A stretch of DNA of 64,000 nt from Clostridium sp. UBA701 (lineage in GTDB: Bacteria; Bacillota; Clostridia; Clostridiales; Clostridiaceae). The translations under genes and the position numbers were made by a program. Positions 7,693-15,519 of the stretch are shown here, piece after piece. Every line of letters starts with the position of its first letter. Position 1 is the stretch's first letter. The stretch is from the NCBI GenBank assembly GCA_002298125.1, contig DBMJ01000016.1:186001-250000 (forward strand), given 5' to 3'. Under the pieces are notes generated by a model that saw only the letters and a list, made by a program, of their open reading frames with translations, did no database searches and had not been told where the DNA came from.

Positions 7693-8910
7693 ATGAAGGT
7701 TGTAGTGGCTGTGGATTCCCTGAAGGGAAGCCTGTCTTCTATGGAAGCGGGAAATGCAATTAAAGAAGGTATTTTGCGGGTAAAACCCGATGCAGAAATA
7801 ATAGTTAGGCCCCTTGCAGATGGCGGAGAGGGCACTACTGATGCGCTACTTGAAGGGCTTGGTGGTGAAAAGGTAAATCTAACAGTAACTGGCCCTATGG
7901 GAAAATTAGTTGACACTTATTATGGCTATCTTCCAGAAACGAAAACTGCAGTAATGGAAATGGCTTCAGCTGCGGGTATTACGTTAGTGTTGGAGTCTGA
8001 AAAAAACCCCATGCTGGCAACAACTTTTGGCTTTGGAGAAATGATAAAGCATGCAATTTTAAAAGGGTGTAGAGATTTTATTATAGGAATTGGCGGAAGC
8101 GCTACAAATGACGGCGGTATTGGAATGCTTACGGCACTGGGATATGAATTTATGGATACGAATGGGAATGTAATCGGCGAGGGTGGCCAGGGTAGACATG
8201 GTGAACAGGGTGGACAAGGTGGCCAGGGTGGAAATGGTGGGCAAGGCGGAAAGGGTGGAAATGGTGGACAAGGCGGACAAGCTTTGGGAAAAATTGCATA
8301 TATTTCAGATGATAATGCAATGAAAGAACTAAAAGACTGCCATTTTCATGTGGCCTGCGATGTGAATAATCCCTTATATGGTGCCAATGGAGCCACTTAT
8401 ATTTTTGGACCTCAAAAGGGTGTTACAGATGAGATGAAGGTAATATTAGATGAAGGCATGAAAAATTATGCCAGGATTTCTAATGAATTTACAGGGAAGA
8501 AATGTGAGGATGCAAAAGGAGCCGGGGCGGCAGGAGGGCTAGGATTTGCATTTTTGGAGTATCTTAATGCACAATTAACACCTGGTATAGAGCTTATTTT
8601 GAAGGTAATAGAGCTTGAAAAAGAGATTATAGATGCAGACTATGTTATTACTGGTGAAGGCCGTCTGGATTTTCAGACAGCTATGGGTAAAGTCCCAGTT
8701 GGCTTGGCAAAATTAGCAAAGAAACATAATAAAAAGGTCCTTGCTTTTGCAGGAAGTGTTACTAAAGAAGCCAAGGAATGCAACCAAGCAGGAATCGATG
8801 CTTTTTTCCCTATTGTACGAGGAATTACAACACTAGAAGAGGCTATGCTTCCTGATCAAGCTAGGGAAAACATGATGGATACCGTAGAACAGGTATTTAG
8901 GTTATTATAA
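7693..8910 (+). CDS. Glycerate kinase (GlxK/GarK family) with a collagen-like insert
   Basis: This 405-residue cytosolic kinase should phosphorylate D-glycerate, usually to 2-phosphoglycerate. Family motifs include DSLKGSLSS near the N-terminus, PLADGGEGT at 40-48, GIGGSATNDGG at 132-142 and ITGEGRLDFQT in the C-terminal half. Typical members have about 375-380 residues. The excess is a 33-residue run of eleven Gly-X-Y triplets at 164-196, directly before the family ALGKI segment. The rest appears intact and there is no frameshift. TGGAGGAGAGTT precedes the ATG. It is the last gene of the PTS/aldolase operon, consistent with glycerate or glyceraldehyde arising from the imported substrate. Confidence 0.9.
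   Translation: MKVVVAVDSLKGSLSSMEAGNAIKEGILRVKPDAEIIVRPLADGGEGTTDALLEGLGGEKVNLTVTGPMGKLVDTYYGYLPETKTAVMEMASAAGITLVLESEKNPMLATTFGFGEMIKHAILKGCRDFIIGIGGSATNDGGIGMLTALGYEFMDTNGNVIGEGGQGRHGEQGGQGGQGGNGGQGGKGGNGGQGGQALGKIAYISDDNAMKELKDCHFHVACDVNNPLYGANGATYIFGPQKGVTDEMKVILDEGMKNYARISNEFTGKKCEDAKGAGAAGGLGFAFLEYLNAQLTPGIELILKVIELEKEIIDADYVITGEGRLDFQTAMGKVPVGLAKLAKKHNKKVLAFAGSVTKEAKECNQAGIDAFFPIVRGITTLEEAMLPDQARENMMDTVEQVFRLL
8182..8280 (+). repeat. 9-bp coding minisatellite (eleven Gly-X-Y triplets) in glycerate kinase
   Basis: Thirty-three codons form eleven triplets beginning with Gly, mostly GGQ, GGN and GGK, with one GRH and one GEQ near the 5' end. At DNA level this is a degenerate 9-bp tandem unit of the GGTGGNCAA type. 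The reading frame is kept throughout. Confidence 0.9.
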
Positions 8911-8912
8911 TT

Positions 8913-8943
8913 TAAAATGGCATCCACATGAGTTATAACTTAT
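8913..8943. repeat. 31-bp exact repeat, copy 1
   Basis: This sequence is identical to 14006-14036 (core TGGCATCCACATGAGTTATA). This copy begins two bases after the glycerate kinase stop. Both copies are followed within 30 bp by a terminator hairpin. The second copy sits at the truncated end of an alcohol dehydrogenase pseudogene. Confidence 0.9.
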
Positions 8944-8971
8944 ATTTTGGCTGCTATAATAAAATAGATGT

Positions 8972-9011
8972 GACCAGCAAAGGTGTGGCTATACCTGTGC
9001 TGGTCTTTTTC
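8972..9011 (+). terminator. Terminator of the PTS/aldolase/glycerate kinase operon
   Basis: GACCAGCA pairs with TGCTGGTC, with a second inner stem AGGT/ACCT, and TTTTTC follows directly. Confidence 0.88.
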
Positions 9012-9038
9012 TATAACTGTGAAATAACGTTAGTTAGT

Positions 9039-9111
9039 TAGTATCATTTTTACCACTATGTGATAAAAAAGTGCCTATTTGCAATTAATGAATGTTACAT
9101 TAAGATTATAA
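9039..9111 (+). promoter_or_regulatory. Copy of the hxlR/nitroreductase control region upstream of the PocR/AraC gene
   Basis: This stretch aligns over about 73 bp with 12903-12975, the divergent hxlR/nitroreductase promoter. The identical core is ACTATGTGATAAAAAAGTGC at 9055-9074 and 12918-12937, followed by a similar TTGCAATTA and ATGTTACATTAAGATTATAA-like tail. It may be a functional HxlR-type operator or a leftover of a duplicated cassette. Confidence 0.65.
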
Positions 9112-9161
9112 GTATATAACTAGTTTAACATAATTATTAAAGAAAGGATGGAGGATGTCTT

Positions 9162-10235
9162 GTGAAAAATGTCATGTCTCGTCTAGATGAGATTATTAAC
9201 ATTAATAACTTTCAGAATATTCAGGAATATTTATCTGAAGTGACAGAAATGGCCATCGTAACAGTAGACTATAACGGGAAATTTGCTACAAAACATAGCA
9301 GGTGCAGTGAATTTTGTAAAATTATAAGAGCATGTCCAAGTTATAGGCAAATTTGCGAAAAATGCGATTCTAGAGGAGGAATAGAAGCTGCAAGAATCCA
9401 ACAACCATATATATACCTTTGTCATTTCAATATAGTAGATCTTGCTATACCAATAATAGCCAATGGATATTATTATGGTGCAGTTATGGCAGGTCAAGTT
9501 CTGATCAAAGATGATAATGAAAAGCAAGAAATAGAGAAAATTGTTAATGATAATTATACTAGAGTGGATTTCGATAAGGAAAGAGAATTGTATGACCTAT
9601 ATCAAAAATTACCTGCAATGACTTTAGACAGAGTTAAATCAATTGCTAATATGTTATTTTATATTATCAAATATATTGTAGAGGAAGCAGAGATAAAAGT
9701 AAATTTAGATGAACAAATAGAGAATCTTCTATCATCTAGCTTGCTTAAGGTGGCAAATGAGGACATCGAAAAATTTAGCAAGGGTAAAGTTCAAAAGCCT
9801 AATAATCAAGATAATTTAAATTCTAACATTATCGATCTAAAGCATAGTTCATGCCTTAATAGAAAAGAAGAAAGAAATAAAAGAAATGAACCATTGCATA
9901 GAGGTAATAAAATTTTAAATCCAGCTTTTGAGTATATACAAAACAAATATGCTCAAACCATAAGTCTTGAAGATATGGCATCTTTGTGCAACATAAGTAC
10001 CAGTTATTTTAGTAAATTATTTAAAAAGACAACCAATGAGAGTCTTTCAGGTTATGTAAACAAAATGAGAGTAAATAAAGCAAAGGAAATACTTATAAAT
10101 ACAGACTTAGCAATAACAAATATTTCCTCTGATTTAGGGTTTGAAGACTGTGGTTATTTTATAAAGGTATTCAAAAAAAATGAAGGGGTGACTCCTTCAG
10201 TATACAGATATAGAAACAGTTTAGAAACAGTGTAG
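9162..10235 (+). CDS. PocR-domain AraC-family transcriptional regulator
   Basis: This 357-residue regulator has an N-terminal PocR sensory domain (about residues 1-170) with the Cys-rich segment CPSYRQICEKCDSRG and the LAIPIIANGYYYGAVMAGQ core. A polar linker of about 60 residues follows. The C-terminal AraC-type double HTH spans about 250-350 (ISLEDMASLCNISTSYFSKL and ITNISSDLGFEDCGYFIKVF). PocR domains are known from the propanediol utilisation activator and are thought to bind small hydrocarbon derivatives. GTG is chosen as start because GGAGG lies 7 bases upstream. The target is unknown; the neighbouring glycerate kinase operon or the hydrolase at 10537 are candidates. Confidence 0.88.
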   Translation: MKNVMSRLDEIININNFQNIQEYLSEVTEMAIVTVDYNGKFATKHSRCSEFCKIIRACPSYRQICEKCDSRGGIEAARIQQPYIYLCHFNIVDLAIPIIANGYYYGAVMAGQVLIKDDNEKQEIEKIVNDNYTRVDFDKERELYDLYQKLPAMTLDRVKSIANMLFYIIKYIVEEAEIKVNLDEQIENLLSSSLLKVANEDIEKFSKGKVQKPNNQDNLNSNIIDLKHSSCLNRKEERNKRNEPLHRGNKILNPAFEYIQNKYAQTISLEDMASLCNISTSYFSKLFKKTTNESLSGYVNKMRVNKAKEILINTDLAITNISSDLGFEDCGYFIKVFKKNEGVTPSVYRYRNSLETV

Positions 10236-10536
10236 AAACAACGAATTAAATAATTCATTGCAAATAACATTTATAAAAAAGTGCTATTTTTTTCTATAAT
10301 ACTACTTTAGGATAAAAAAATACTATGAAATTATACATAAAATAAGCGAGGTTTTTCCATAAGAATACAAAATAATTCAATGAAACCCTTGCTAAATAAT
10401 GTTAATATTAAGTTATTGCAAAATTCGGTCAATAATGAAAACAGGCGAATTTATAAGGCTAGCAGTTTTAACTTGTTGGCAATCAAGTCACAGTAATATT
10501 GAAAAATCAGATCAAACATGTAAAGGGGGAAAGAAA
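10236..10536. other. 301-bp AT-rich intergenic region
   Basis: No gene is supported here. It contains a perfect palindrome GAATTA-AA-TAATTC at 10243-10256 just after the AraC gene, but no U-tract terminator. An upstream in-frame extension of the next gene (from 10399) exists, but it has no Shine-Dalgarno sequence and no family similarity, so it is treated as leader. Confidence 0.5.
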
Positions 10537-12396
10537 ATGAAAGACAACAAAAAAAACTTAAGGATTCTAGCAATTTCTCTACTATTGTGTTTTATCAGCA
10601 TGATTGGTGCATCTCTTGTACAAACTTCTGGAGGTAGGGTTAAAATCAAAGATTTACGTTGGGAAACCTCTTCTGGGCACCTTATGAGTGCGCTACTTTT
10701 TATTCCTGAAAATGCTACAAAAGGCACACCAGCTCCTGCAATCGTTACCAGCCATGGCTGGTATAATAACCGTGAAATGCAGGATTTAAACTATGTTGAA
10801 TATGCTCGTCGTGGTTATGTTGTTATGTCAATAGACATGTATGGACATGGCAATTCTGACGCTGTTACTCCAGATGAGTGGCAAATTAATGGTACTGGTA
10901 TGTATGATGCAGTTGAGCTTATGGCTACCTTACCTTATGTAGATAAAACCCGCATAGGTGTTACTGGTCACTCAAATGGGGCTAGAGCAGCTAACTGGTC
11001 CGTTAAGCAGGACAACCTTAAAACTAACCCTCTTATCTCGGCTGTATTGCTAGTTGCTAACGATGCCATGTATACAACTGATCCAAAGGAACCTCTATAT
11101 TGGAGCATGGTACCTGACAAAAAAGAATACACTAACAATTACGGCAGCCGTAGCGTTGGAATAATTGCGGCTTATTGGGATGAATTCTTCTTCCGTAGCA
11201 AGGCAAAAGATGGTGGACATACAGTTCCACGTGATTATATCAAAACCGACGGTGCACAATCATTTTTAAATTTTGGAGTGGATCCAAAGGTTGGTGAATC
11301 TCGTACAAGCTACAAAATTTACAAACAAGAAATTAACGGTAAAACAGCTAGCCGAGTTATTTATAACCCCGCACAAATCCATCCTTGGAATCATTTTTCT
11401 GCAACCTGTGCTGCTTCTGGCATAGAGTTTTTCCAAGATGCCTTCGGCGCACCAAATCCAATTGCGTCAACAAACCAGATTTGGCAGATAAAAGTTATTT
11501 TTAACCTTCTAGGATTAATTGGATTTGCTATGTTTATTGTTAGTTTTGCTAAAGCAATGCTTTACACAAAAACATTTGGATCCCTAAAGGCTTCTGAAGA
11601 AGCAGTTATTTCACCTGCACCTTCAGGAATTGGTAAGCTTTGGTTCTGGGGAGGCTTAATGGCAAGTGCATTATTCTCTGGTTTTACATACCTGCCACTT
11701 TTCACATGGACTAGCAAAAATAGGCCATCATTCTTCCCGCAGGCACCTGTATACTATATAGGTATTTGGTCTGCATTAATTGGTATCTTCACTATGATAG
11801 TCTTGTTCTTATCCTATAGGTTCTATGCTAAAGGTAAGAACATGAATCTTCGTGAAATTGGAGTGAGTATTAGCTTTAAAAAATTGTGCAAAACTATTGG
11901 GTTAGCCTTAATCGTTGTTGCAGCAGCATTTGGTCTAGTATTCTTTGCAGATTACATCTTTAAGACAGACTTCCGTGTTTGGGCACTTGCAGTTAAAGCC
12001 TTTACTCCAGATAAACTTGGTATTGCTTTAAAATACTTGCCATTCTTACTTTTGTTCTACGTTGTAAACTCTGTAGCTGTAAACTGCTTCAATTATGTAA
12101 CCGTTGGTAAAAAAGAGTGGATGAATACTGCTTTGCTGGCATTATTTAATGGCATCAGTGCTATCGTAATTGTTGCAATTCAGTATACAACATTTATAAG
12201 GACTGGAGAGGTGTTCTTTACTAGTGTTTCTAATATAGTAGAAATATGGCTTTTCCCAATGATCGTTATTTTACCAGTGGCAGCTATTATTTCGCGTAAA
12301 ATTTATAGAGCAACTAAGAATCCATATCTTGCAGGCATTATCAATGCCTTAATTATAACAATTATAATGTGCTCTAATACTCTTACGCAACTATAG
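10537..12396 (+). CDS. Alpha/beta hydrolase with C-terminal multi-span membrane domain
   Basis: This 619-residue protein has an N-terminal membrane or signal segment (residues 8-28) and an alpha/beta-hydrolase domain to about 340. The nucleophile elbow is GVTGHSNGAR with Ser146, preceded by SHGWYNNRE and DMYGHGNSD. The C-terminal half has roughly six to seven hydrophobic spans. The hydrolase part probably lies outside the cell. ATG 10537 is chosen because AAAGGGGGAAAG is placed correctly and the hydrophobic segment follows directly. The substrate is unknown. It is transcribed alone and ends at a strong bidirectional terminator. Confidence 0.8.
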   Translation: MKDNKKNLRILAISLLLCFISMIGASLVQTSGGRVKIKDLRWETSSGHLMSALLFIPENATKGTPAPAIVTSHGWYNNREMQDLNYVEYARRGYVVMSIDMYGHGNSDAVTPDEWQINGTGMYDAVELMATLPYVDKTRIGVTGHSNGARAANWSVKQDNLKTNPLISAVLLVANDAMYTTDPKEPLYWSMVPDKKEYTNNYGSRSVGIIAAYWDEFFFRSKAKDGGHTVPRDYIKTDGAQSFLNFGVDPKVGESRTSYKIYKQEINGKTASRVIYNPAQIHPWNHFSATCAASGIEFFQDAFGAPNPIASTNQIWQIKVIFNLLGLIGFAMFIVSFAKAMLYTKTFGSLKASEEAVISPAPSGIGKLWFWGGLMASALFSGFTYLPLFTWTSKNRPSFFPQAPVYYIGIWSALIGIFTMIVLFLSYRFYAKGKNMNLREIGVSISFKKLCKTIGLALIVVAAAFGLVFFADYIFKTDFRVWALAVKAFTPDKLGIALKYLPFLLLFYVVNSVAVNCFNYVTVGKKEWMNTALLALFNGISAIVIVAIQYTTFIRTGEVFFTSVSNIVEIWLFPMIVILPVAAIISRKIYRATKNPYLAGIINALIITIIMCSNTLTQL

Positions 12397-12460
12397 ATTG
12401 AACTGTGATTAAATTTGAGTAAATATCAATAAATAATTATTTGTACAGCCTTAATATATA

Positions 12461-12498
12461 AAAAAGATAGCTGATAATCATGTCAGCTATCTTTTTAT
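12461..12498. terminator. Bidirectional terminator between the hydrolase and hxlR-type gene
   Basis: AAAAAGATAGCTGA pairs perfectly with TCAGCTATCTTTTT over 14 bp with an 8-nt loop. The A-run and T-run make it work on both strands. Confidence 0.9.
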
Positions 12499-12538
12499 TG
12501 CCATAATGTAAGAGTTATCTATATGATGTTTATATATT

Positions 12539-12874
12539 TTACAAATTAATCTCATGTTCATTAGCGTATATAGTTCCCCATTTGCACATTTTCTCAAGTA
12601 TATCTTGTAGACTCTTACCATAATCTGTGCTGGAATATTCAACCTTTGGCGGTACTTCAGCATATACTTTCCTCGTTATCAGGTTGTCATTTTCCATCTC
12701 TCTAAGTTGATTTGTAAGCATTTTTTGTGTAATATCAGGAATTAATTTTTTTAGCTCGGAAAACCTTTTTGTACCCATATTTAAATACCAAAGTATCCTA
12801 ATTTTCCATTTACCGCCTATTAAATCCATGGTTAGTTCCATTGAACAGCTATATTTAGATTTTAAATTTGGCAT
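12539..12874 (-). CDS. HxlR-family winged-helix regulator
   Basis: This 111-residue HxlR-type DNA-binding protein has the family pattern CSMELTMDLIGGKWKIRILW followed by TKRFSELKKLIPDITQKMLT. The Cys near the N-terminus is typical of redox- or aldehyde-responsive members. AGGAGGATAAC precedes the start on the minus strand. It is divergent from a nitroreductase gene, the usual arrangement in which the regulator represses the oxidoreductase and itself. The shared promoter region contains the likely operator. Confidence 0.9.
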   Translation of the reverse strand: MPNLKSKYSCSMELTMDLIGGKWKIRILWYLNMGTKRFSELKKLIPDITQKMLTNQLREMENDNLITRKVYAEVPPKVEYSSTDYGKSLQDILEKMCKWGTIYANEHEINL

Positions 12875-12902
12875 GTTATCCTCCTAATTTATGAAATGTA
12901 AT

Positions 12903-12975
12903 AGTATCATATTTGTTACTATGTGATAAAAAAGTGCGTACTTGCAATTATCATACGTTACGTTAAAATTATAAC
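12903..12975. promoter_or_regulatory. Divergent hxlR/nitroreductase operator-promoter region
   Basis: The region contains GTATCATATTTGTTACTATG followed by GATAAAAAAGTGCGTACTTG, the kind of sequence found between hxlR genes and their divergent targets in Firmicutes. A near copy lies at 9039-9111. Confidence 0.6.
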
Positions 12976-13061
12976 ATAGGGATAAGGATAAATCAATTAT
13001 GGAACGAGGTAATAAACCGTAAAAATTTATCAAGTTTATTTAATTATAGGAGGTTTACAAA

Positions 13062-13616
13062 ATGGAAAATGAAGTATTAAAAGCAATAAGAAACAGAAGA
13101 AGTACAAGAAAGTATAAAGACCAACAAATAAGTGAGGAAGAATTACAAACAATACTAGAGGCTGGTATACAAGCACCTAGCGCTAACAACTCACAATCAT
13201 GGCATTTTACAGTAATACAAGATAGAGAAATGATTAGCTCTATAAGTGACAAATCAAAAGAAGTAATGTTGCAAAGTGAGAATGAAGCTATAGTAAATAT
13301 AGGTAAAAATCCTATTAATATATTTTATAATGCACCTACTGTAATAATAGTTTCAGGTAAAGAAGAGGTTAGTTCCTCTTTAGTTGATTGTTCAGCAGCC
13401 ATAGAGAATATGCTGCTAGCAGCAGAAAGTTTGGGGTTAGGAGCAGTATGGGTAGGACTTGTAAGATTCTTCTTCACACTAAGTGATGAGGTAAAAAAAT
13501 TAAATGTGCCTAACGGATATAAGCCATTTTATGCTGTGGCAATAGGAAATAAATATAATGATACTTTTCAAGGACCATCAAAAAGAAATAAGGATGTTGT
13601 AAATTATATAAGATAA
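13062..13616 (+). CDS. Nitroreductase-family FMN oxidoreductase
   Basis: This 184-residue flavoprotein matches the short nitroreductase family. RNRRSTRKYKDQQI at 11-24 is the FMN-phosphate-binding start, APSANNSQSWHF follows near residue 46, and SLGLGAVWVGL near 126 is the second FMN contact. It should transfer electrons from NAD(P)H to nitro, quinone or related acceptors in the cytosol. TAGGAGG lies upstream of the ATG. It is divergently paired with the hxlR-type repressor gene. Confidence 0.9.
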   Translation: MENEVLKAIRNRRSTRKYKDQQISEEELQTILEAGIQAPSANNSQSWHFTVIQDREMISSISDKSKEVMLQSENEAIVNIGKNPINIFYNAPTVIIVSGKEEVSSSLVDCSAAIENMLLAAESLGLGAVWVGLVRFFFTLSDEVKKLNVPNGYKPFYAVAIGNKYNDTFQGPSKRNKDVVNYIR

Positions 13617-13645
13617 AGTAAAATTTTAAATCAAAGGAGAAAAGC

Positions 13646-14024
13646 ATGATGAATTTTAATTATTAAATACCAACCAAAATTTTTTTTGGGTGAGAAAAAA
13701 TAGATGTACTTGCAGAGGAAGTAAAGAATTATGGTTCCAAAGTGTTGCTTGTTTCCGGCGGGGGCAGCATAAAGAAAAGTGGGCTATTATTATGAAGGAG
13801 ATGTCTGGGATATAGTTATTGACCCAAGCACAATAAATAAGGTGCTTCCAATTGCAAGTATATTAACATTAGCTGCTACAGGCTCTGAAATGGATGCTGG
13901 AGCAGTAATTACAAACCTTGAAACCAATGAAGAACTAGCTACAGGTCATAAAGATATGGCTCCAAAGTTCTCGATACTTGATCCTACTTACACATATACA
14001 AATTATAAAATGGCATCCACATGA
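13646..14024 (+). pseudogene. Decayed iron-containing alcohol dehydrogenase
   Basis: Fragments of a BdhA-like alcohol dehydrogenase can be followed in two frames. An N-terminal piece (MMNFNY, IPTKIFFG, EEVKNYGSKVLLVSGGGSIK) has in-frame stops at codons 7 and 16. After an internal deletion and frameshift the sequence continues as YYYEGDVWDIVIDPSTINKV, the ATGSEMDAGAVITN motif and KFSILDPTYTYT. It then ends at the 31-bp repeat, so the metal-binding and C-terminal parts are gone. A good Shine-Dalgarno sequence (AAAGGAGAAAAGC) still precedes the old ATG. It probably followed the nitroreductase in one operon. Confidence 0.85.
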
Positions 14025-14036
14025 GTTATAACTTAT
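14006..14036. repeat. 31-bp exact repeat, copy 2
   Basis: This is identical to 8913-8943. It forms the truncated 3' end of the alcohol dehydrogenase pseudogene and runs into a terminator. Confidence 0.9.
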
Positions 14037-14038
14037 TG

Positions 14039-14071
14039 CTGCTGACATACACGCTATGTCAGCAGTTTTTT
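14039..14071 (+). terminator. Terminator after the pseudogene
   Basis: CTGCTGACATA pairs perfectly with TATGTCAGCAG across a 5-nt loop, followed by TTTTTT. Confidence 0.9.
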
Positions 14072-14077
14072 ATATAC

Positions 14078-14614
14078 TTATTCCTCTGTTCCCACTAAAT
14101 GCTTTAAGCTAAAGTAGGCTAAGGCCTCGTTCACATTGTCTATTTCATATATTTTCTTTTCTAAACAAAACTGTATTATAAGGTCAAAGCTATCGCAGTT
14201 ATTAAGAGCATAGCCAGCAGATTCTAAAAGCTTATCTGTATTATCCTTATCTAATCTCAGGGCTAAAGCCAGTGCAATAATGGTGTTTTTACTAGGGCGG
14301 TAATTTGGATTTGAACGAATTTTAGAAAAATGCCTTCGGTCAAGGCCGGCCCGTTTATAGATATCTGAGTCTTTGGCACCTATATTGTCAATGAAGCTGA
14401 ATAAAATCTTATTAAAGGGAGGAGTACGTTTAATTTCAATGTAGTCCTCCAAATTATTGTTAGAAACTGGCTTGGTAAAGTTTAATGAATAACATATATT
14501 AGACTCAGATATATCAGACTCAGATATATTATTTAAAATTATATAGCTAGAAGCTATATTACTATGGGAATCTATATATTCCTGCAACTCCTCCAAAAGC
14601 TTTTTATCAAGCAT
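14078..14614 (-). CDS. XRE-like HTH regulator divergent from a VWA protein
   Basis: This 178-residue protein has a variable N-terminal part (about 1-80). The HTH-like region is DIYKRAGLDRRHFSKIRSNP followed by RPSKNTIIALALALRLD, typical of Cro/CI-type folds. GGGGGATTGAAAG precedes the ATG on the minus strand. It lies divergently next to a VWA-domain protein gene, and a 7-3-7 palindrome sits directly upstream. The function is not known. Autoregulation and control of the VWA gene are inferred from position. Confidence 0.7.
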   Translation of the reverse strand: MLDKKLLEELQEYIDSHSNIASSYIILNNISESDISESNICYSLNFTKPVSNNNLEDYIEIKRTPPFNKILFSFIDNIGAKDSDIYKRAGLDRRHFSKIRSNPNYRPSKNTIIALALALRLDKDNTDKLLESAGYALNNCDSFDLIIQFCLEKKIYEIDNVNEALAYFSLKHLVGTEE

Positions 14615-14631
14615 CTTTCAATCCCCCAAAT

Positions 14632-14648
14632 GTCGCTTCCAAAGCGAC
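14632..14648. promoter_or_regulatory. Palindrome upstream of the HTH gene
   Basis: GTCGCTT-CCA-AAGCGAC is a perfect 7-3-7 inverted repeat, 17 bases upstream of the HTH gene start. It could be an operator for that protein or a leader hairpin. Confidence 0.45.
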
Positions 14649-14745
14649 CAAATTTTGTATGTGCTCAGTTATTATTATATCACAAAGTGAAATTTAGCAG
14701 CAGGGCAGATATTTATAGAATAAAAAATTTGAAAGGGTGGTAAGT

Positions 14746-15336
14746 ATGGATATGAATTTGACTGAGATCATATTTCTCCTTGACAGGAGCGGATCCATGG
14801 AGGGACTTGAAAAAGACACTATTGGGGGCTTTAATGCTTTTATAGAAAAGCAAAGACAGCTAGAGGGAGAAACAATTGTCACAGCAGTTTTGTTTGATGA
14901 TAAGTATAAGATCTTATGGAATGGTATTGAAGCCCAAAAGGCAAGGCTTACTGAAAAAGAGTATTATGTGAGGGGTTCTACAGCCTTATTAGATGCTGTA
15001 GGAAAGACTATTATTGATGTTGGCTATAGATTGTCAAATACAAGTGAAGATAAGAGACCAGGCAAGGTAATATTTGTTATTACCACTGATGGCATGGAAA
15101 ACGCCAGCAGGGAATTTACCTATAAAAAGGTGAAGGAGTTAATTACACATCAAAAGGAGAAATATAATTGGGAGTTTATATTTTTAGGGGCAAACATGGA
15201 TGCTGTAGAAGAAGGAGGCAACTTCGGGATTTGTAGGAACAACTCATTCAATTTTGCAGCTACAAATGATGGCGTTGAAAGAATGTTCAGCATGGTATGT
15301 GAAACAGTAGCTCAGATGAGACAGGGTGATAAATAA
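14746..15336 (+). CDS. VWA-domain protein, TerY-like
   Basis: This 196-residue protein consists of one von Willebrand factor A domain. The metal site is present as FLLDRSGSM (the DxSxS element), with the Thr in RGSTALLDAV and the Asp in VITTDGMENAS. No signal peptide is visible, so it is probably cytosolic, as in TerY-like members. ATG 14746 is chosen over an earlier GTG because AAAGGGTGG is 5 bases upstream. A divergent HTH gene is its neighbour. The binding partner is unknown. Confidence 0.82.
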   Translation: MDMNLTEIIFLLDRSGSMEGLEKDTIGGFNAFIEKQRQLEGETIVTAVLFDDKYKILWNGIEAQKARLTEKEYYVRGSTALLDAVGKTIIDVGYRLSNTSEDKRPGKVIFVITTDGMENASREFTYKKVKELITHQKEKYNWEFIFLGANMDAVEEGGNFGICRNNSFNFAATNDGVERMFSMVCETVAQMRQGDK

Positions 15337-15373
15337 GAGCAGAGAGGTTATGAAAAGATAGATTAAGAGCATG

Positions 15374-15419
15374 GAGCATATTCTTGCACATTAGTGAAGG
15401 AATATGCTCATATATTTTT
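15374..15419 (+). terminator. Terminator after the VWA gene
   Basis: GAGCATATTC pairs with GAATATGCTC and the T-rich stretch ATATATTTTTA follows. Confidence 0.75.
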
Positions 15420-15439
15420 ATTTATTTATCAAAACCATA

Positions 15440-15501
15440 TTGATTTGCTCATTTTAATCATTTATAATATAAATATAATCATAAACAATCAAAAATAATC
15501 A
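15440..15501 (+). promoter_or_regulatory. fru operon promoter with phased AATCA operator repeats
   Basis: TTGATT (15440-15445) and TATAAT (15463-15468) are separated by 17 bp. AATCA occurs at 15456, 15477, 15487 and 15497. The last three are spaced exactly 10 bp apart and the first lies 21 bp earlier, so all are on one helix face. An inverted TGATT lies at 15441. This suits binding of the DeoR-type regulator encoded next. Confidence 0.7.
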
Positions 15502-15519
15502 CAAGTGAGAGTGATAAGC

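Noticed and set aside
8059..8280. Antisense frame rich in Ser, Thr and Leu repeats
   Set aside because: It is the reverse complement of the Gly-X-Y minisatellite in glycerate kinase; it has no ribosome site and no family similarity.
10399..10536. 46-residue N-terminal extension of the membrane hydrolase
   Set aside because: It lacks a Shine-Dalgarno sequence. The strong ribosome site and the signal-like segment both point to ATG 10537.
8913..14036. 31-bp repeats as ends of an insertion sequence
   Set aside because: The repeats are direct, there is no transposase between them, and the intervening genes are ordinary.
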